Shown here: piece after piece, positions 41,876 through 50,385 of the stretch
Numbering within the stretch: the first letter of the stretch is position 1
Layout: each line of letters opens with the position of its first letter
Assembly (NCBI RefSeq): GCF_007828955.1
Contig: NZ_VIVR01000001.1
Span: 6,386,001 to 6,450,000 of the forward strand
DNA: 64,000 nucleotides
Origin: Kitasatospora atroaurantiaca
GTDB lineage: Bacteria > Actinomycetota > Actinomycetes > Streptomycetales > Streptomycetaceae
Direction of reading: 5' to 3'
The notes under the pieces: generated by a model
Database searches by the model: none
What the model saw: only the letters and a program-made list of their open reading frames with translations
What the model was told of the DNA's origin: nothing
Program-made: the position numbers and the translations under genes

Positions 41876-42261
41876 ATGACGCAAGCCGTGCAGACGTACG
41901 CCTATCTCCGCTCGTCGGCCGTGCACGAGAGCACCGCCGGCCGCAGCCTCGCCCTGGAGACCTCCGGCGGCGCCACCCCGTCCGGGGCGGTCGCCAACCC
42001 GCGCTTCTTCAGCGTCGGGCGGCCGCCGACACGGGCGCGTACGGCACGGTCTGGTCGGTGCTGGCGGGCGCCCTGCCAGGGCTGCTGACCGGCGAGCCGG
42101 TGCGCGGCGGCGCCGACCTGCTGGCGGTGGCCGCGGACTGCGCGCGGCGCAGCTCGGCCCGGGGCGCGATCGCCGAGGTGGCGGAGGTGGCCGGGCGCGG
42201 CACGGCGAGCCGGCTGGTCAAGGAGGCCAAGGCCCTGCGGGAGGTCCTGGCGGGCGCGTGA
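41876..42261 (+). pseudogene. Gene remnant: SWIM-type N terminus joined out of frame to an unrelated C terminus
   Basis: ATG 41876 opens a normal-looking start (MTQAVQTYAYLRSSAVHEST ... NPRFFS) in frame 2, like the N terminus of streptomycete SWIM zinc-finger proteins. From about 42015 the coding character moves to frame 1 (AAADTGAYGTVWSVLAGALP ... KEAKALREVLAGA, stop at 42261), like the C-terminal end of a HEAT-repeat-type protein encoded in the same operon elsewhere. The two halves cannot be one protein. The simplest reading is a multi-kb deletion fusing the ends of a former operon. Family attributions are from memory and moderate; the frame change is direct. Confidence 0.6.
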
Positions 42262-42328
42262 GGGGGGCGGTGCCGGGGGGTCTTAGGGTGGGCGGGTCCC
42301 GTGCCCGCACTCCCCGCCCGGAGCCCCC

Positions 42329-43258
42329 GTGCTGCACCTGCGTCTGATCGTCCCCACCGACCTCCGCGACACGGTGATGAACTGCCTCGACGACTGTGTG
42401 GGAGTCACCCATGTGATCCTGCTGCCGGATTCGGCCGTCCGGCCCGCCGGCGACGTGGTGCTCTGCGACGTGGCACGGGAGGCGGCCGACGAGGTGCTCG
42501 GGGTACTCCGGGGGCTCGGCCTGGCCGAACGGGGCGCGATCGGGGTCGAGGAGGTCGAGCTGACCATCTCGAAGGCCGCCGACGAGGCCGAGCGGCTGGC
42601 GCCCGGCGAGGGCGCCGACGCCCTGGTCTGGGAGGCGGTCTCCGAGATCACCCACGAGGAGTCCACCCTCACCGCCGTCTACCTGGCCTTCCTCACCGTC
42701 GCCACCATGCTGGCGGCCTGCGGCGCCGTCCTGGACAGCGCGATCCTGATCGTCGGCGCGATGGCGGTCGGGCCGGAGTTCGGGCCGCTCGCGGGGCTCT
42801 GCGTGGCCGTCGTGCAGCGCAGGGCCAGGCCCGCCCTGCGGTCGCTGAACGCGCTGGTGGCGGGATTCGCGGTGGCGATGCTGCTCACCGTCGGGTTCTC
42901 GCTGCTGATGGACGCGCTGGGCCTGTTCAGCCAGTTCAAGTTCGACTCCGCGCGCCCGAACACCGCGTTCATCTGGCAGCCCGACGCGATGTCCTTCGTG
43001 GTGGCCTTCCTGGCCGGAATCGCCGGTCTGCTCTCGCTCACCTCGTCCAAGGCGGGCGCGCTCGTGGGCGTGGCGATCTCGGTGACCACCGTGCCGGCCG
43101 CCGCCAACGCGGCGGTGGCCCTCGGCTACGGCGACTTCCACCAGGCCTGGGGCTCGGCGGTCCAGCTGGCGCTCAACCTGGCCGGCATCGTCCTCGCGGG
43201 CGTCCTGACCCTGCTGGTGCAGCAGGGCGCATGGCGCCTCGTCCTCGGCCGGCGTTGA
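42329..43258 (+). CDS. DUF389 family membrane protein
   Basis: 309 residues. The N-terminal regulatory-like alpha/beta domain spans about 1-90 (MLHLRLIVPTDLRDTVMNCL). The membrane part has about six helices with the DUF389 signatures LTAVYLAFLTVATMLAACG, LIVGAMAVGPEFGPLAGLC and SLTSSKAGALVGVAISVTTV. The function of the family is unproven; transport is suspected. GTG start at 42329 shortly after the remnant. A weak hairpin follows the stop. Confidence 0.87.
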   Translation: MLHLRLIVPTDLRDTVMNCLDDCVGVTHVILLPDSAVRPAGDVVLCDVAREAADEVLGVLRGLGLAERGAIGVEEVELTISKAADEAERLAPGEGADALVWEAVSEITHEESTLTAVYLAFLTVATMLAACGAVLDSAILIVGAMAVGPEFGPLAGLCVAVVQRRARPALRSLNALVAGFAVAMLLTVGFSLLMDALGLFSQFKFDSARPNTAFIWQPDAMSFVVAFLAGIAGLLSLTSSKAGALVGVAISVTTVPAAANAAVALGYGDFHQAWGSAVQLALNLAGIVLAGVLTLLVQQGAWRLVLGRR

Positions 43259-43280
43259 GCTCCCCCACGTGAGGGGCTCA
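43256..43280 (+). terminator. Weak hairpin between convergent genes
   Basis: TGAGC-TC-CCCC pairs with GGGG-CTCA with a two-base bulge; it overlaps the DUF389 stop codon and precedes the minus-strand metallo-hydrolase stop. Confidence 0.35.
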
Positions 43281-43293
43281 GCGCCTGCCGGGT

Positions 43294-44538
43294 TCAGACC
43301 GTCACGCCGTCGTCCTCCACGCGGCGCTCGTCCGTGGGGACGGCGAGGCCGTCGGGTACGAGAAGTTCGGCGCCCTTGGGCATCGCCGCGACCGCCCGCC
43401 ACCACAGCTGGAGCGCGGGCGGATCGGCGGGCTCGAAGGGCTTGCCGGGCTGCGGTACGGCCAGCTCGGCGCCGAGCGCCTGGGTGGCCGCGACCGTCCG
43501 CTCGGCGGGCTCCTCCCAGGGGTGCGGGGCGAGGTTGAAGGTGCACCAGTGGATGGGCAGCAGCAGCTGTCCGCCGAGGTCGAGGTGGGCGCGGACCCCT
43601 TCCTCGGGCGTCATGTGGACCTCGGGCCAGAAGTCGCTGTAGGCACCGATCTGCATCATCGTCGCGTCGAAGGGCCCCAGCCGCCGTCCGATCTCGGCGA
43701 AGCCGGGGAAGTAGCCGGTGTCCCCGCTGTGGAAGACCCGGTGCTCGGCGCCGGCCACCACCCAGGAGGCCCAAAGGAAGTGCGTGCTGGTGCGCGGGCC
43801 CCGGCTGCAGTAGTGGCGGGCGGGCGTGGCGGTCAGGGTGAGCCCGGCGACCTCGGCCGACTCCCACCAGTCCAGCTCGACGATCCGCTCGACCGGCACT
43901 CCCCAGTGCTCGAGGTGGGCACCGACGCCCAGTGGCACGGCGAACACCGCACCCGAACCGGTCAGCGCCCGCACGGTGCCCATGTCCAGGTGGTCGTAGT
44001 GGTCGTGCGAGATGACCACCACGTCCACCGGGCCCACGTCGGCGAGGGGGATCGGCACCGGGTGCAGCCGCTTGGGCCCGGTCCAGCCGAACGGTGAGCA
44101 GCGCTCGCCCCAGACCGGGTCGAAAAGCACCCGGCGCCCGTCCAGCTCGGCGAGCACCGTGGCATGGCCCAGCCAGGTGAGTCGCAGCCCGGACGCGGGC
44201 GGCTCGGCCAGCTCCACCGCCGCCGTCCGGTGCAGCGGGACGGCGGCGGTGGGGAGCCGGCGCTGACGGTTGGCGGTCAGCTGGGTCCGGGTGATCTCCA
44301 GCGGGGAACGCTCGTAGACCAGCCTGCGGGTCGGGACGGGGTTCTGGAACGCGCCGTCCGCGAAGTTCGGCGAGCTCAGGATGCGGGCCAGCCGCTCGCC
44401 CTTGGGCTCGGCGCCGAAGGCGTCCGTGCGGACCCGGTGCCACGTGCTGCGCCGCAGGTCGCGGATCGGGCCCGCACCGGTGCTGAACTGGCTGGTGAGA
44501 GTGGCGACCCGGGAGATCCAGGGGACGGGGCTGGGCAC
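43294..44538 (-). CDS. MBL-fold metallo-hydrolase (NAPE-PLD/UlaG-like)
   Basis: 414 residues. The metallo-beta-lactamase motif SHDHYDHLDMG (HxHxDH) is present, with the earlier WLGHATVLAELDGRRVLFDP, later HSGDTGYFPGF and the final LLPIHWCTFNLAPHPW histidine. The arrangement matches N-acyl-phosphatidylethanolamine phospholipase D-like hydrolases. GTG 44538 is chosen as start because GGAGG lies six bases upstream; the frame extends to 44694 without conserved residues. Possible substrates are phospholipid-type phosphodiesters. Confidence 0.87.
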   Translation of the reverse strand: MPSPVPWISRVATLTSQFSTGAGPIRDLRRSTWHRVRTDAFGAEPKGERLARILSSPNFADGAFQNPVPTRRLVYERSPLEITRTQLTANRQRRLPTAAVPLHRTAAVELAEPPASGLRLTWLGHATVLAELDGRRVLFDPVWGERCSPFGWTGPKRLHPVPIPLADVGPVDVVVISHDHYDHLDMGTVRALTGSGAVFAVPLGVGAHLEHWGVPVERIVELDWWESAEVAGLTLTATPARHYCSRGPRTSTHFLWASWVVAGAEHRVFHSGDTGYFPGFAEIGRRLGPFDATMMQIGAYSDFWPEVHMTPEEGVRAHLDLGGQLLLPIHWCTFNLAPHPWEEPAERTVAATQALGAELAVPQPGKPFEPADPPALQLWWRAVAAMPKGAELLVPDGLAVPTDERRVEDDGVTV

Positions 44539-44837
44539 GGCACCTCCATGGTCGAGACTGTCCGTACGGCGGCGGTCGCCGCGTCCGACGGGCCACTCCT
44601 GCCCAGCGAGCGCGGTGTGTGAACACCGGTACCCGGAGACACGGGTACACAACGACTCGTACGGCCGCGTCAGGTGCCCGCTGCGGTACGACAACCATCT
44701 GAACGGACCCTACCGTTCCGGGGGCGCCCGGACCCGGTGGAACGGGGCACGGCGCGCCGTTCGGCCTACACGGTGCCGGGGGCCGAGTGAGGGCGTGTCA
44801 GGCGGTTGGTGGGGCCGTCCGTGGGGCGGTCGCCCCG
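44539..44837. promoter_or_regulatory. Intergenic region with inverted repeat GTACCCG-N6-CGGGTAC
   Basis: No gene seen. A perfect 7-bp inverted repeat at 44628-44647 lies about 90 bases upstream of the metallo-hydrolase start and is a candidate operator. The MaoC-like gene ends at the right border. Confidence 0.45.
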
Positions 44838-45293
44838 TCAGGCGGCGTAGAAGCGGGTGATGGTCTCCGCGACACAGTGCGGCTTGGCGCTGGTCTCGCT
44901 GCTGATCGTGTACCGGACCAGGGCCTGCACGCCGCCCGGGACCTCGCCCACCGAGACCAGCTCGGCGGTCGCGCGAACGGCCGTGCCGACCGGCACCGGC
45001 GCCGGGAAGCGGACCTTCTCGGAGCCGTAGTTGAGGGCCATCCGGATGCCCTCCACGCTGTAGCACTCCTTCGCCAGGACGGGAATCAGCGAGAGCGTGA
45101 GGTAGCCGTGCGCGATGGTGGTGCCGAAGGGGCTGTCCTTGGCGCGCTCCGGGTCCACGTGGATCCACTGGTGGTCGCCGGTGGCCTCGGCGAACAGGTT
45201 CACCCGCTGCTGGTCGATGGTGTGCCACTCGCTGGTGCCGAGCTCCGTGCCGACGGCGGCGGTCAGGTCGGCGAGCGAGGCGAAGGTCGTCAC
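44838..45293 (-). CDS. MaoC-family dehydratase
   Basis: A 151-residue single hot-dog R-hydratase. The catalytic motif region is FAEATGDHQWIHVDPERA (Asp-His), with SPFGTTIAHGYLTLSLIP and VRFPAPVPVG. It hydrates enoyl-CoA to R-3-hydroxyacyl-CoA, in fatty-acid or PHA metabolism. GTG start at 45293 with AGGAG upstream. It stands alone on the minus strand. Confidence 0.9.
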   Translation of the reverse strand: MTTFASLADLTAAVGTELGTSEWHTIDQQRVNLFAEATGDHQWIHVDPERAKDSPFGTTIAHGYLTLSLIPVLAKECYSVEGIRMALNYGSEKVRFPAPVPVGTAVRATAELVSVGEVPGGVQALVRYTISSETSAKPHCVAETITRFYAA

Positions 45294-45375
45294 AACGTGC
45301 TCCTGTGGGGGTGCTCCTGACTGGACTCCGGGAGAGTATGCCTACCGGGCGGTCACATGTCAGCGGGGTGCCCGG

Positions 45376-45846
45376 TCAGGGTGCCTGGGCCGTCCTGGCG
45401 TTGGGCAGGCGGGTGGGCAGCAGCCGTCGGCCGGTGACGAGCTCAGGGGTGATCAGCACGAAGAGCTGTTCCCGGTCGGACACCCACGGGCGCGGCCCGG
45501 TGCGCAGCAGCCGCTCGTGCAGGTCGGGGTCGCGGACCACCTCGGCCCGGCCGTGCACCAGGACGCTCCAGCCGGTCCGGGTGGCCGGGTCGAGCTCGTC
45601 CGCCTGGAAGGCGGCCACCGTGCCGTCCAGGGCCCGGGTCACGCCGCTCCCGTCGCTCCTTGCGCGCAGGGCCAGCACCAGCCGTCCGTCGGACGCGACC
45701 TCGAAGGCCACCGGCAGCACGGCCGGCAGGGCGTGCTCGACGTACACCACGCGGCCGACGGGCACGGAGCCGAGCAGGCTCAGGCACTGGGCCTCGCTCA
45801 GGGTCTCCACCCGGTCCTCAGGGTCCATGCGCTCGTCACGGTCCAT
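45376..45846 (-). CDS. Pyridoxamine 5'-phosphate oxidase-family flavin protein
   Basis: 156 residues of the PPOX split-barrel type: LLGSVPVGRVVYVEHALPAV, VAFEVASDGRLVLALRARSD and TGWSVLVHGRAEVV. In streptomycetes this subfamily is usually annotated as FMN- or F420-binding with unknown substrate. ATG at 45846 has GGAGG very close upstream; ATG 45828 is an alternative. It is divergent from the first gene of the pilus region. Confidence 0.85.
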   Translation of the reverse strand: MDRDERMDPEDRVETLSEAQCLSLLGSVPVGRVVYVEHALPAVLPVAFEVASDGRLVLALRARSDGSGVTRALDGTVAAFQADELDPATRTGWSVLVHGRAEVVRDPDLHERLLRTGPRPWVSDREQLFVLITPELVTGRRLLPTRLPNARTAQAP

Positions 45847-45992
45847 GCCTCCGATGCTGCCGCGCCGGGCCGGACGTCAACAGGGCCCATGGTCCCTGAG
45901 CTGGGCGGATCCGCGGCGCCGCACGGCAGCGGTAGCTTGTCCGGCGTACGGGGCACACCGACCCTGTGACGGCTAGGGAGGGGGCGGTGCGG

Positions 45993-46838
45993 ATGAGCGG
46001 CGGCATCGAGCTGGTGGTGATCGGTGCGGACGGCGGGCCCGAGCGCAGCCACGCCGGGTCCGCCCGGGCGGCGGACGGCGCACGGTTGCTCGCCGAGACG
46101 CTGCCGGGCCGGTGCTTCGACGCGGGCACCCAGGGCTGCCGGGTCACCCTCGTGCCGCCGGACGCGGACGCCAACGCCATGCTCACCGCGCTGCGCGCAG
46201 CGGCCCAGCGGCCGGCCCGCTGGCTGGTGGTCTGCCTGCTCGGCCAGCTCGCGGTCGACCCTCGCGGCCGCCGGCTGGCGCTCGTGACGGGCGGGAGCAC
46301 CCCCGACAACGCGTACCGGCGCGGGCTGGCCTGGGACTGGGTGGTCAGCACGATGGTGCACGGGGACCAGGAGGAGACGCTTCTGGTGGTGGACGCAGTG
46401 GCCGACCGGGACGGGTGGGCGGCCCTGGAGCGGGGTGGTGAGGACGGGGTGGGGGAGCTGCTGGCGCACTCGCGGGTGCCGCTGTGGGGCCGGGTGGGCC
46501 GGTACGCGAGCGGCAGACGGGGGCGGGACGCCGTCCTGCCGGGCGGTGAGGGCTCGTTCAGCTGGGCGCTGGGGCGGGTGCTGGAGCACGGGGTGCCGGG
46601 GGCGCCCGCCGCCGTCGGACCGCTGGAGCTGCAGCCGGCCGTGGAGGCGGAGCTGACGTGGGGTGAGCTCGCCTCGGGTGCGGGCGGGGCCCGGCTGCTC
46701 GTCCCGGGGGAGAACGGACGGTTGCTGATGCGGAATCGGGCCTCGGTGCGGGGTGCATTGGCCGGATTGTCGCTTTCTGAAGAACTGTTGGCTGTTCTGT
46801 GGCGCGAAAGTGCCCCAACGGATCCACCTTCCGCGTAA
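45993..46838 (+). CDS. Conserved hypothetical protein at the head of the pilus locus
   Basis: 281 residues, no recognised family. It starts with a Rossmann-like strand (IELVVIGADG); further alternating segments include ARWLVVCLLGQLAVDP, RLALVTGG and ETLLVVDAVADRDG. The pattern suggests an alpha/beta sandwich, perhaps caspase- or hydrolase-like, without a catalytic dyad that I can place. Start ATG 45993 has GGGAGGGG at 45976-45984; an earlier GTG at 45966 is less likely. No membrane helix. It precedes a lipoprotein and the Tad genes on the same strand. Confidence 0.6.
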   Translation: MSGGIELVVIGADGGPERSHAGSARAADGARLLAETLPGRCFDAGTQGCRVTLVPPDADANAMLTALRAAAQRPARWLVVCLLGQLAVDPRGRRLALVTGGSTPDNAYRRGLAWDWVVSTMVHGDQEETLLVVDAVADRDGWAALERGGEDGVGELLAHSRVPLWGRVGRYASGRRGRDAVLPGGEGSFSWALGRVLEHGVPGAPAAVGPLELQPAVEAELTWGELASGAGGARLLVPGENGRLLMRNRASVRGALAGLSLSEELLAVLWRESAPTDPPSA

Positions 46839-46972
46839 GGTCAGGGGGCCCGAGGTGTTGCCGGGATGGGGCGGGTTGGCGAAGAATCGATGCCCCGGAG
46901 CAGCACTGCGGGACGGCGGATTTCTTCTGCGACCACGGCCACGGACGGGGTCGGTCGCGACGAGGTGGGGCG

Positions 46973-47596
46973 ATGCGGCAGCGCGGAATTGTGTTGCGCC
47001 CTGGGGCGGTTGGGGCTGGTGGGTTGGTTCTGCTGGTGCTGATGACCGCGTGCAGCGGCGGTGGTTCGGCCGGTTCCACCGATCGTCTTGCGACGCCTGA
47101 GCCTGGTGTTGCCAGTGTGGCTCCGGTAACTCCTTCGGGTGGTTCGGGTACGGGTGCGATCGCCCCGACGGAGGGCCCGGAAGGGGCCGTCGGCCGGGTG
47201 GCACTGAGGGCGTATCAGAGCTGGTGGGATGCGAAGATCAAGGCCTTCGCCGACGCGGACTCCGATGGAAGTCAGCTGAGTGCGTACTCCAGCGGTCAGG
47301 CGCTCAGTGACTCCCTGGCGAGCCTTCATCAGCTGCACGAGGCCAAACTGGTGATGGTCGGAACGCCGCGAACTTCTGCTGTGGTGAAGAAACTTGATCT
47401 GAAAGCAAATCCGCAGACGGCAGAGATCGAGGACTGCCTGGACGTGTCCGAATGGCATCAGGCCGATGCTGTCACGCAGGTTGTCAAGGATCCGCCGCAG
47501 CGGCTGTCTCGCTATCTGTCGACGACCAGACTCCGAAAAGCCGGTGTCGGCTGGATCATTGTGGAAGTCACTCGTGAGGTGGGGCAGACATGCTGA
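46973..47596 (+). CDS. Lipoprotein of the Tad pilus locus
   Basis: 207 residues. The signal peptide ends in a lipobox (LVLLVLMTACSGGG, Cys about residue 27), so it is anchored to the outer face of the membrane. A Ser/Gly/Pro-rich spacer is followed by a compact domain at about 75-205 (AYQSWWDAKIKAFADADSDG, DCLDVSEWHQ). The fold looks NTF2-like, as in similar streptomycete lipoproteins (tentative). Its end overlaps the next secreted protein by seven bases (ATG 47590 before TGA 47594-47596), so the two are co-translated. Confidence 0.75.
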   Translation: MRQRGIVLRPGAVGAGGLVLLVLMTACSGGGSAGSTDRLATPEPGVASVAPVTPSGGSGTGAIAPTEGPEGAVGRVALRAYQSWWDAKIKAFADADSDGSQLSAYSSGQALSDSLASLHQLHEAKLVMVGTPRTSAVVKKLDLKANPQTAEIEDCLDVSEWHQADAVTQVVKDPPQRLSRYLSTTRLRKAGVGWIIVEVTREVGQTC

Positions 47597-48540
47597 AGTC
47601 CGTCTGGCGCTTGCTGATTGCCGCAGTCATGCTCCTCGGTCTGACAGTTGCCCTGAATCCGTCGGCGGTTGCCGACCCGAGCGGTGGGCCGGGCGGCGGA
47701 GTCACGCCGTGCAAGAACCTCTACATTTGCGTCATTGTCACCGAGCCCGGTGGCACCCCCAGCCCCGGGAGCACCAACCCCGGGGGATCCGGCGGTGATG
47801 ACGGTGGCGTCCAGATGTGCAGCTGGAACGGCCAGCAGTGGCCCTGCTGGGACGACAGCCTCGGCTGGTTCAACGCCTCGGACGGCTGCTACTACCACCG
47901 CTCCGAGCCGCAGCCCCCGGCCGACGACCCCGCCTGGGACGGTCACGACCCGTCGTCCGGCGCCGTGTACGAGGTCAACTGCCGTGGTGTCGGCGGTCAG
48001 TTGACCCCGAAGCCGCCGATGTTCTTCGCCCAGCCGCCCGGCGGCGCGCCCCCGCCGGACCGGCCGGTCGACCTCGGCTGGCGAGCCATCCGGAAGATCC
48101 AGCTTGCCGCGCCGCAGCTGCGCACCGCGCCGACCGGCACCGCCGTGGTCGGCCTCCCGGTCTGGCTCTGGTACGACCGCACGCCTGCCACGGTCGGCCC
48201 GCTGAGCGCCACCGCACCGGGGCGGACGCTCAGTGTCACGGCCACCGCGACGCTGGTGAACGTGCACTGGGACACCGGCGTGGGCGCCGGCGTGGACTGC
48301 ACGACCCCCGGGACCGCGTACCGGCCCGAGGCGGGCAGCAGCCGCTCGCCGGACTGCGGCTACGTCTACGACACCAGCTCGGCCCAGCAGAAGGACGGCC
48401 AGTTCTTCCTGACGGCGACGCTCACCTGGCGGGTCACGGCCGTACGGAGCGACACCGGTGCCCAGGTGCTCGGCTTCGACTACCAGGTGGCCAGTGACAC
48501 GCTGCCGCTGAGGGTCGGCGAGGTCCAGGTCCTCAACTGA
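47590..48540 (+). CDS. Secreted cysteine-containing protein of the Tad pilus locus
   Basis: 316 residues. Signal peptide about 1-28 (LLIAAVMLLGLTVALNPSAV). A Gly/Pro/Ser spacer precedes a Cys/Trp-rich segment (CSWNGQQWPCWDDSLGWFN, DGCYYHRSE) and a beta-rich C-terminal half with a further cysteine pair (GVDCTTPG, SPDCGYVYD). No named domain recognised. Tight coupling with the lipoprotein and its position before cpaB suggest an extracellular component of the pilus or its wall passage (inference). Confidence 0.75.
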   Translation: MLKSVWRLLIAAVMLLGLTVALNPSAVADPSGGPGGGVTPCKNLYICVIVTEPGGTPSPGSTNPGGSGGDDGGVQMCSWNGQQWPCWDDSLGWFNASDGCYYHRSEPQPPADDPAWDGHDPSSGAVYEVNCRGVGGQLTPKPPMFFAQPPGGAPPPDRPVDLGWRAIRKIQLAAPQLRTAPTGTAVVGLPVWLWYDRTPATVGPLSATAPGRTLSVTATATLVNVHWDTGVGAGVDCTTPGTAYRPEAGSSRSPDCGYVYDTSSAQQKDGQFFLTATLTWRVTAVRSDTGAQVLGFDYQVASDTLPLRVGEVQVLN

Positions 48541-48592
48541 CCGTCAGCCCCCCCGCAACCGCAGACCGAGCAGAACGAAAGGCCGAAGCCCG

Positions 48593-49333
48593 GTGGAGAA
48601 CCGAACCTTCCCGTCGCCGAGCCCCGGCACCGCCACCCTCGTCCCCGAGCAGGCCCGAGTGGCGCCGCGCACGCCGCCGCGGACGCTGCGCGCCCGCCGT
48701 CGAAGGCCCGCCGTACTGGCGATGGCGGTGGCGCTGATCGCGGCCGGCGGGCTCGGCGGCGCCGTGCTCTACAACAGCACCGGGCAGCGGATCGCCGTGC
48801 TGGCCCTGGCCCGTGACGTACCGATGGGGCAGACGCTGACCGCCGACGACCTGGTCGTGGCGCGGATCGCGGGGGACCCGGCGCTGCGCCCGCTGGACGC
48901 CAAGGACCGGGCCCGCACCATCGGCCTGCGCGCCACCACCGACCTGCGCCGCGGGGCACTGCTGCTCAAGGCCGACGTGACCGCCGACCCGGCCCTCCAG
49001 CCCGGCCAGCAGGTCGTCGGCGTCGCCGCCAAGCGCTCCCAACTCCCCGCCGCCCGGCTGCAGCAGGGGCTGCGGGTGCTGGTGGTCTCCACGCCCGAGG
49101 CACCGTCCGGCCAGGCCGCCGGCACCGTCCGTACGCCCGAGACGCTGGCCGCCACCGTCGTCACGGTGGGCAAGGTCGACACCGACGGCAGCCAGGTGGT
49201 CGACGTCGCCGTCCCGGCCGCCGACGGTCCACGGCTGGCCGCCTGGGTCGCCACCGGGAAGTTCCAGGTCATCCTGGCGCCGCGCCCCGAGGCGGCCGCC
49301 TCGCCGAGCGCCTCGGCCGGGGGTGGCGCCTGA
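48593..49333 (+). CDS. cpaB: CpaB/RcpC-like SAF-domain protein
   Basis: 246 residues. A basic cytoplasmic start and one TM at about 40-60 (AVLAMAVALIAAGGLGGAVL) are followed by an SAF domain at about 67-130 (RIAVLALARDVPMGQTLTADDLVV, cut here to the family's first strands). The CpaB-type C-terminal half spans about 135-230 (LPAARLQQGLRVLVVSTPE). CpaB/RcpC is a periplasmic-side Tad pilus factor; in monoderms it would act at the outer membrane face. GTG start 48593. Its stop overlaps the next start (TGATG). Confidence 0.82.
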   Translation: MENRTFPSPSPGTATLVPEQARVAPRTPPRTLRARRRRPAVLAMAVALIAAGGLGGAVLYNSTGQRIAVLALARDVPMGQTLTADDLVVARIAGDPALRPLDAKDRARTIGLRATTDLRRGALLLKADVTADPALQPGQQVVGVAAKRSQLPAARLQQGLRVLVVSTPEAPSGQAAGTVRTPETLAATVVTVGKVDTDGSQVVDVAVPAADGPRLAAWVATGKFQVILAPRPEAAASPSASAGGGA

Positions 49334-50385
49334 TGGCGGTCATCGCCGTCGTCGGCGGCCCCGGCGCCCCCGGCGCCACCACCACGGCCCTCGCCCTGCT
49401 GCTGGCCTGGCCGCTGCAGCCGGGCCGCAAGATCCTGCTGGTCGAGTGCGACCCGGACGGCGGGGCCGTCCTGGCCGGCGCGCTCGAAGGCCGCGTCGAG
49501 GCGGTGTACGGGCTGCGCAACCTGGCCGTCGCCGACCGACGGGGGCTGCTCGCCCAGACCCTCTGGGAGCAGCTGATCGACCTCTCCCCGGCCGGCGACG
49601 GCGAGCGGCTGCTGCTGCCCGGCCTGACCGACCCGACCCAGGCGCCCGGGCTCGCGTACACCTGGGAGCCGCTGATGGAGACCCTGCACGCCCTCGAACC
49701 GCAGGGCTACGACGTGATCCTCGACCTCGGCCGCTCCGGAGCCACCGGCGCCGGCGCCGTGCTGGCCCGGCGGGCCGACGTGGTCGCGGTCGCGCTGCGC
49801 AGCACCCTGCGCGGACTGAGCGCCGCCCGGCCCCGGCTGGCCGCGCTGCGCGAGGACCTGGACACGGCGGGCACCGGCTCGGACGCGCTGGGGCTGCTGC
49901 TGATCGCCGAGGGACCGTACCCGGCGACGGAGGTGTCCCAGCAGTTCGGGGTCCCGCCGCTCGGCCTGCTCCCGTACGCACCGCGCACGGCGCGGGTGCT
50001 CTCGGACGGTGGGGACACCACGGACCGCCGGTTCATCCGCTCGGAGCTGATGCGCACCACACGGACGGCGGCGGACCAGATCCAGCTGCTGATCCGGCGC
50101 CGCCGCCAGCGCCTGGCCCCGGCCGTCCCGCCGCCGGCCCCGATACCTGTGCAGCAACTCGGCCCGGTGACCCCGCAGTCGCACCCGCTGGCCTACCCGC
50201 AGTACCCCCAGCACCCCCAGCACCCCCACTACCCGCAGGACCCCTCGACGCAGCCGTACGCGCCGCCCCAGCCGCAGCCGGGACCCGTGCCGCAGCCGTA
50301 CGTCCCCCAGCCGCCCGCGCCCGCGCCGTTCCCGGCCCCGCCGCAGCAGCAGGTCGCCTACGGGGAGGTGCTCCGTGCGCGGTAG
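49333..50385 (+). CDS. TadZ/CpaE-like MinD-family protein lacking the Walker lysine
   Basis: 350 residues. MinD/ParA-type fold: VIAVVGGPGAPGATTTALAL at the N terminus, VECDPDGGAV, then YDVILDLGRSG. The P-loop reads GAPGATTT where GVGKTT is expected, so the catalytic lysine is missing, as in several TadZ proteins that localise pili without hydrolysing ATP efficiently. The C-terminal 90 residues are a Pro/Gln/Tyr-rich tail (YPQYPQHPQHPHYPQDP). The stop overlaps the start of tadA by 11 bases. Confidence 0.82.
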   Translation: MAVIAVVGGPGAPGATTTALALLLAWPLQPGRKILLVECDPDGGAVLAGALEGRVEAVYGLRNLAVADRRGLLAQTLWEQLIDLSPAGDGERLLLPGLTDPTQAPGLAYTWEPLMETLHALEPQGYDVILDLGRSGATGAGAVLARRADVVAVALRSTLRGLSAARPRLAALREDLDTAGTGSDALGLLLIAEGPYPATEVSQQFGVPPLGLLPYAPRTARVLSDGGDTTDRRFIRSELMRTTRTAADQIQLLIRRRRQRLAPAVPPPAPIPVQQLGPVTPQSHPLAYPQYPQHPQHPHYPQDPSTQPYAPPQPQPGPVPQPYVPQPPAPAPFPAPPQQQVAYGEVLRAR

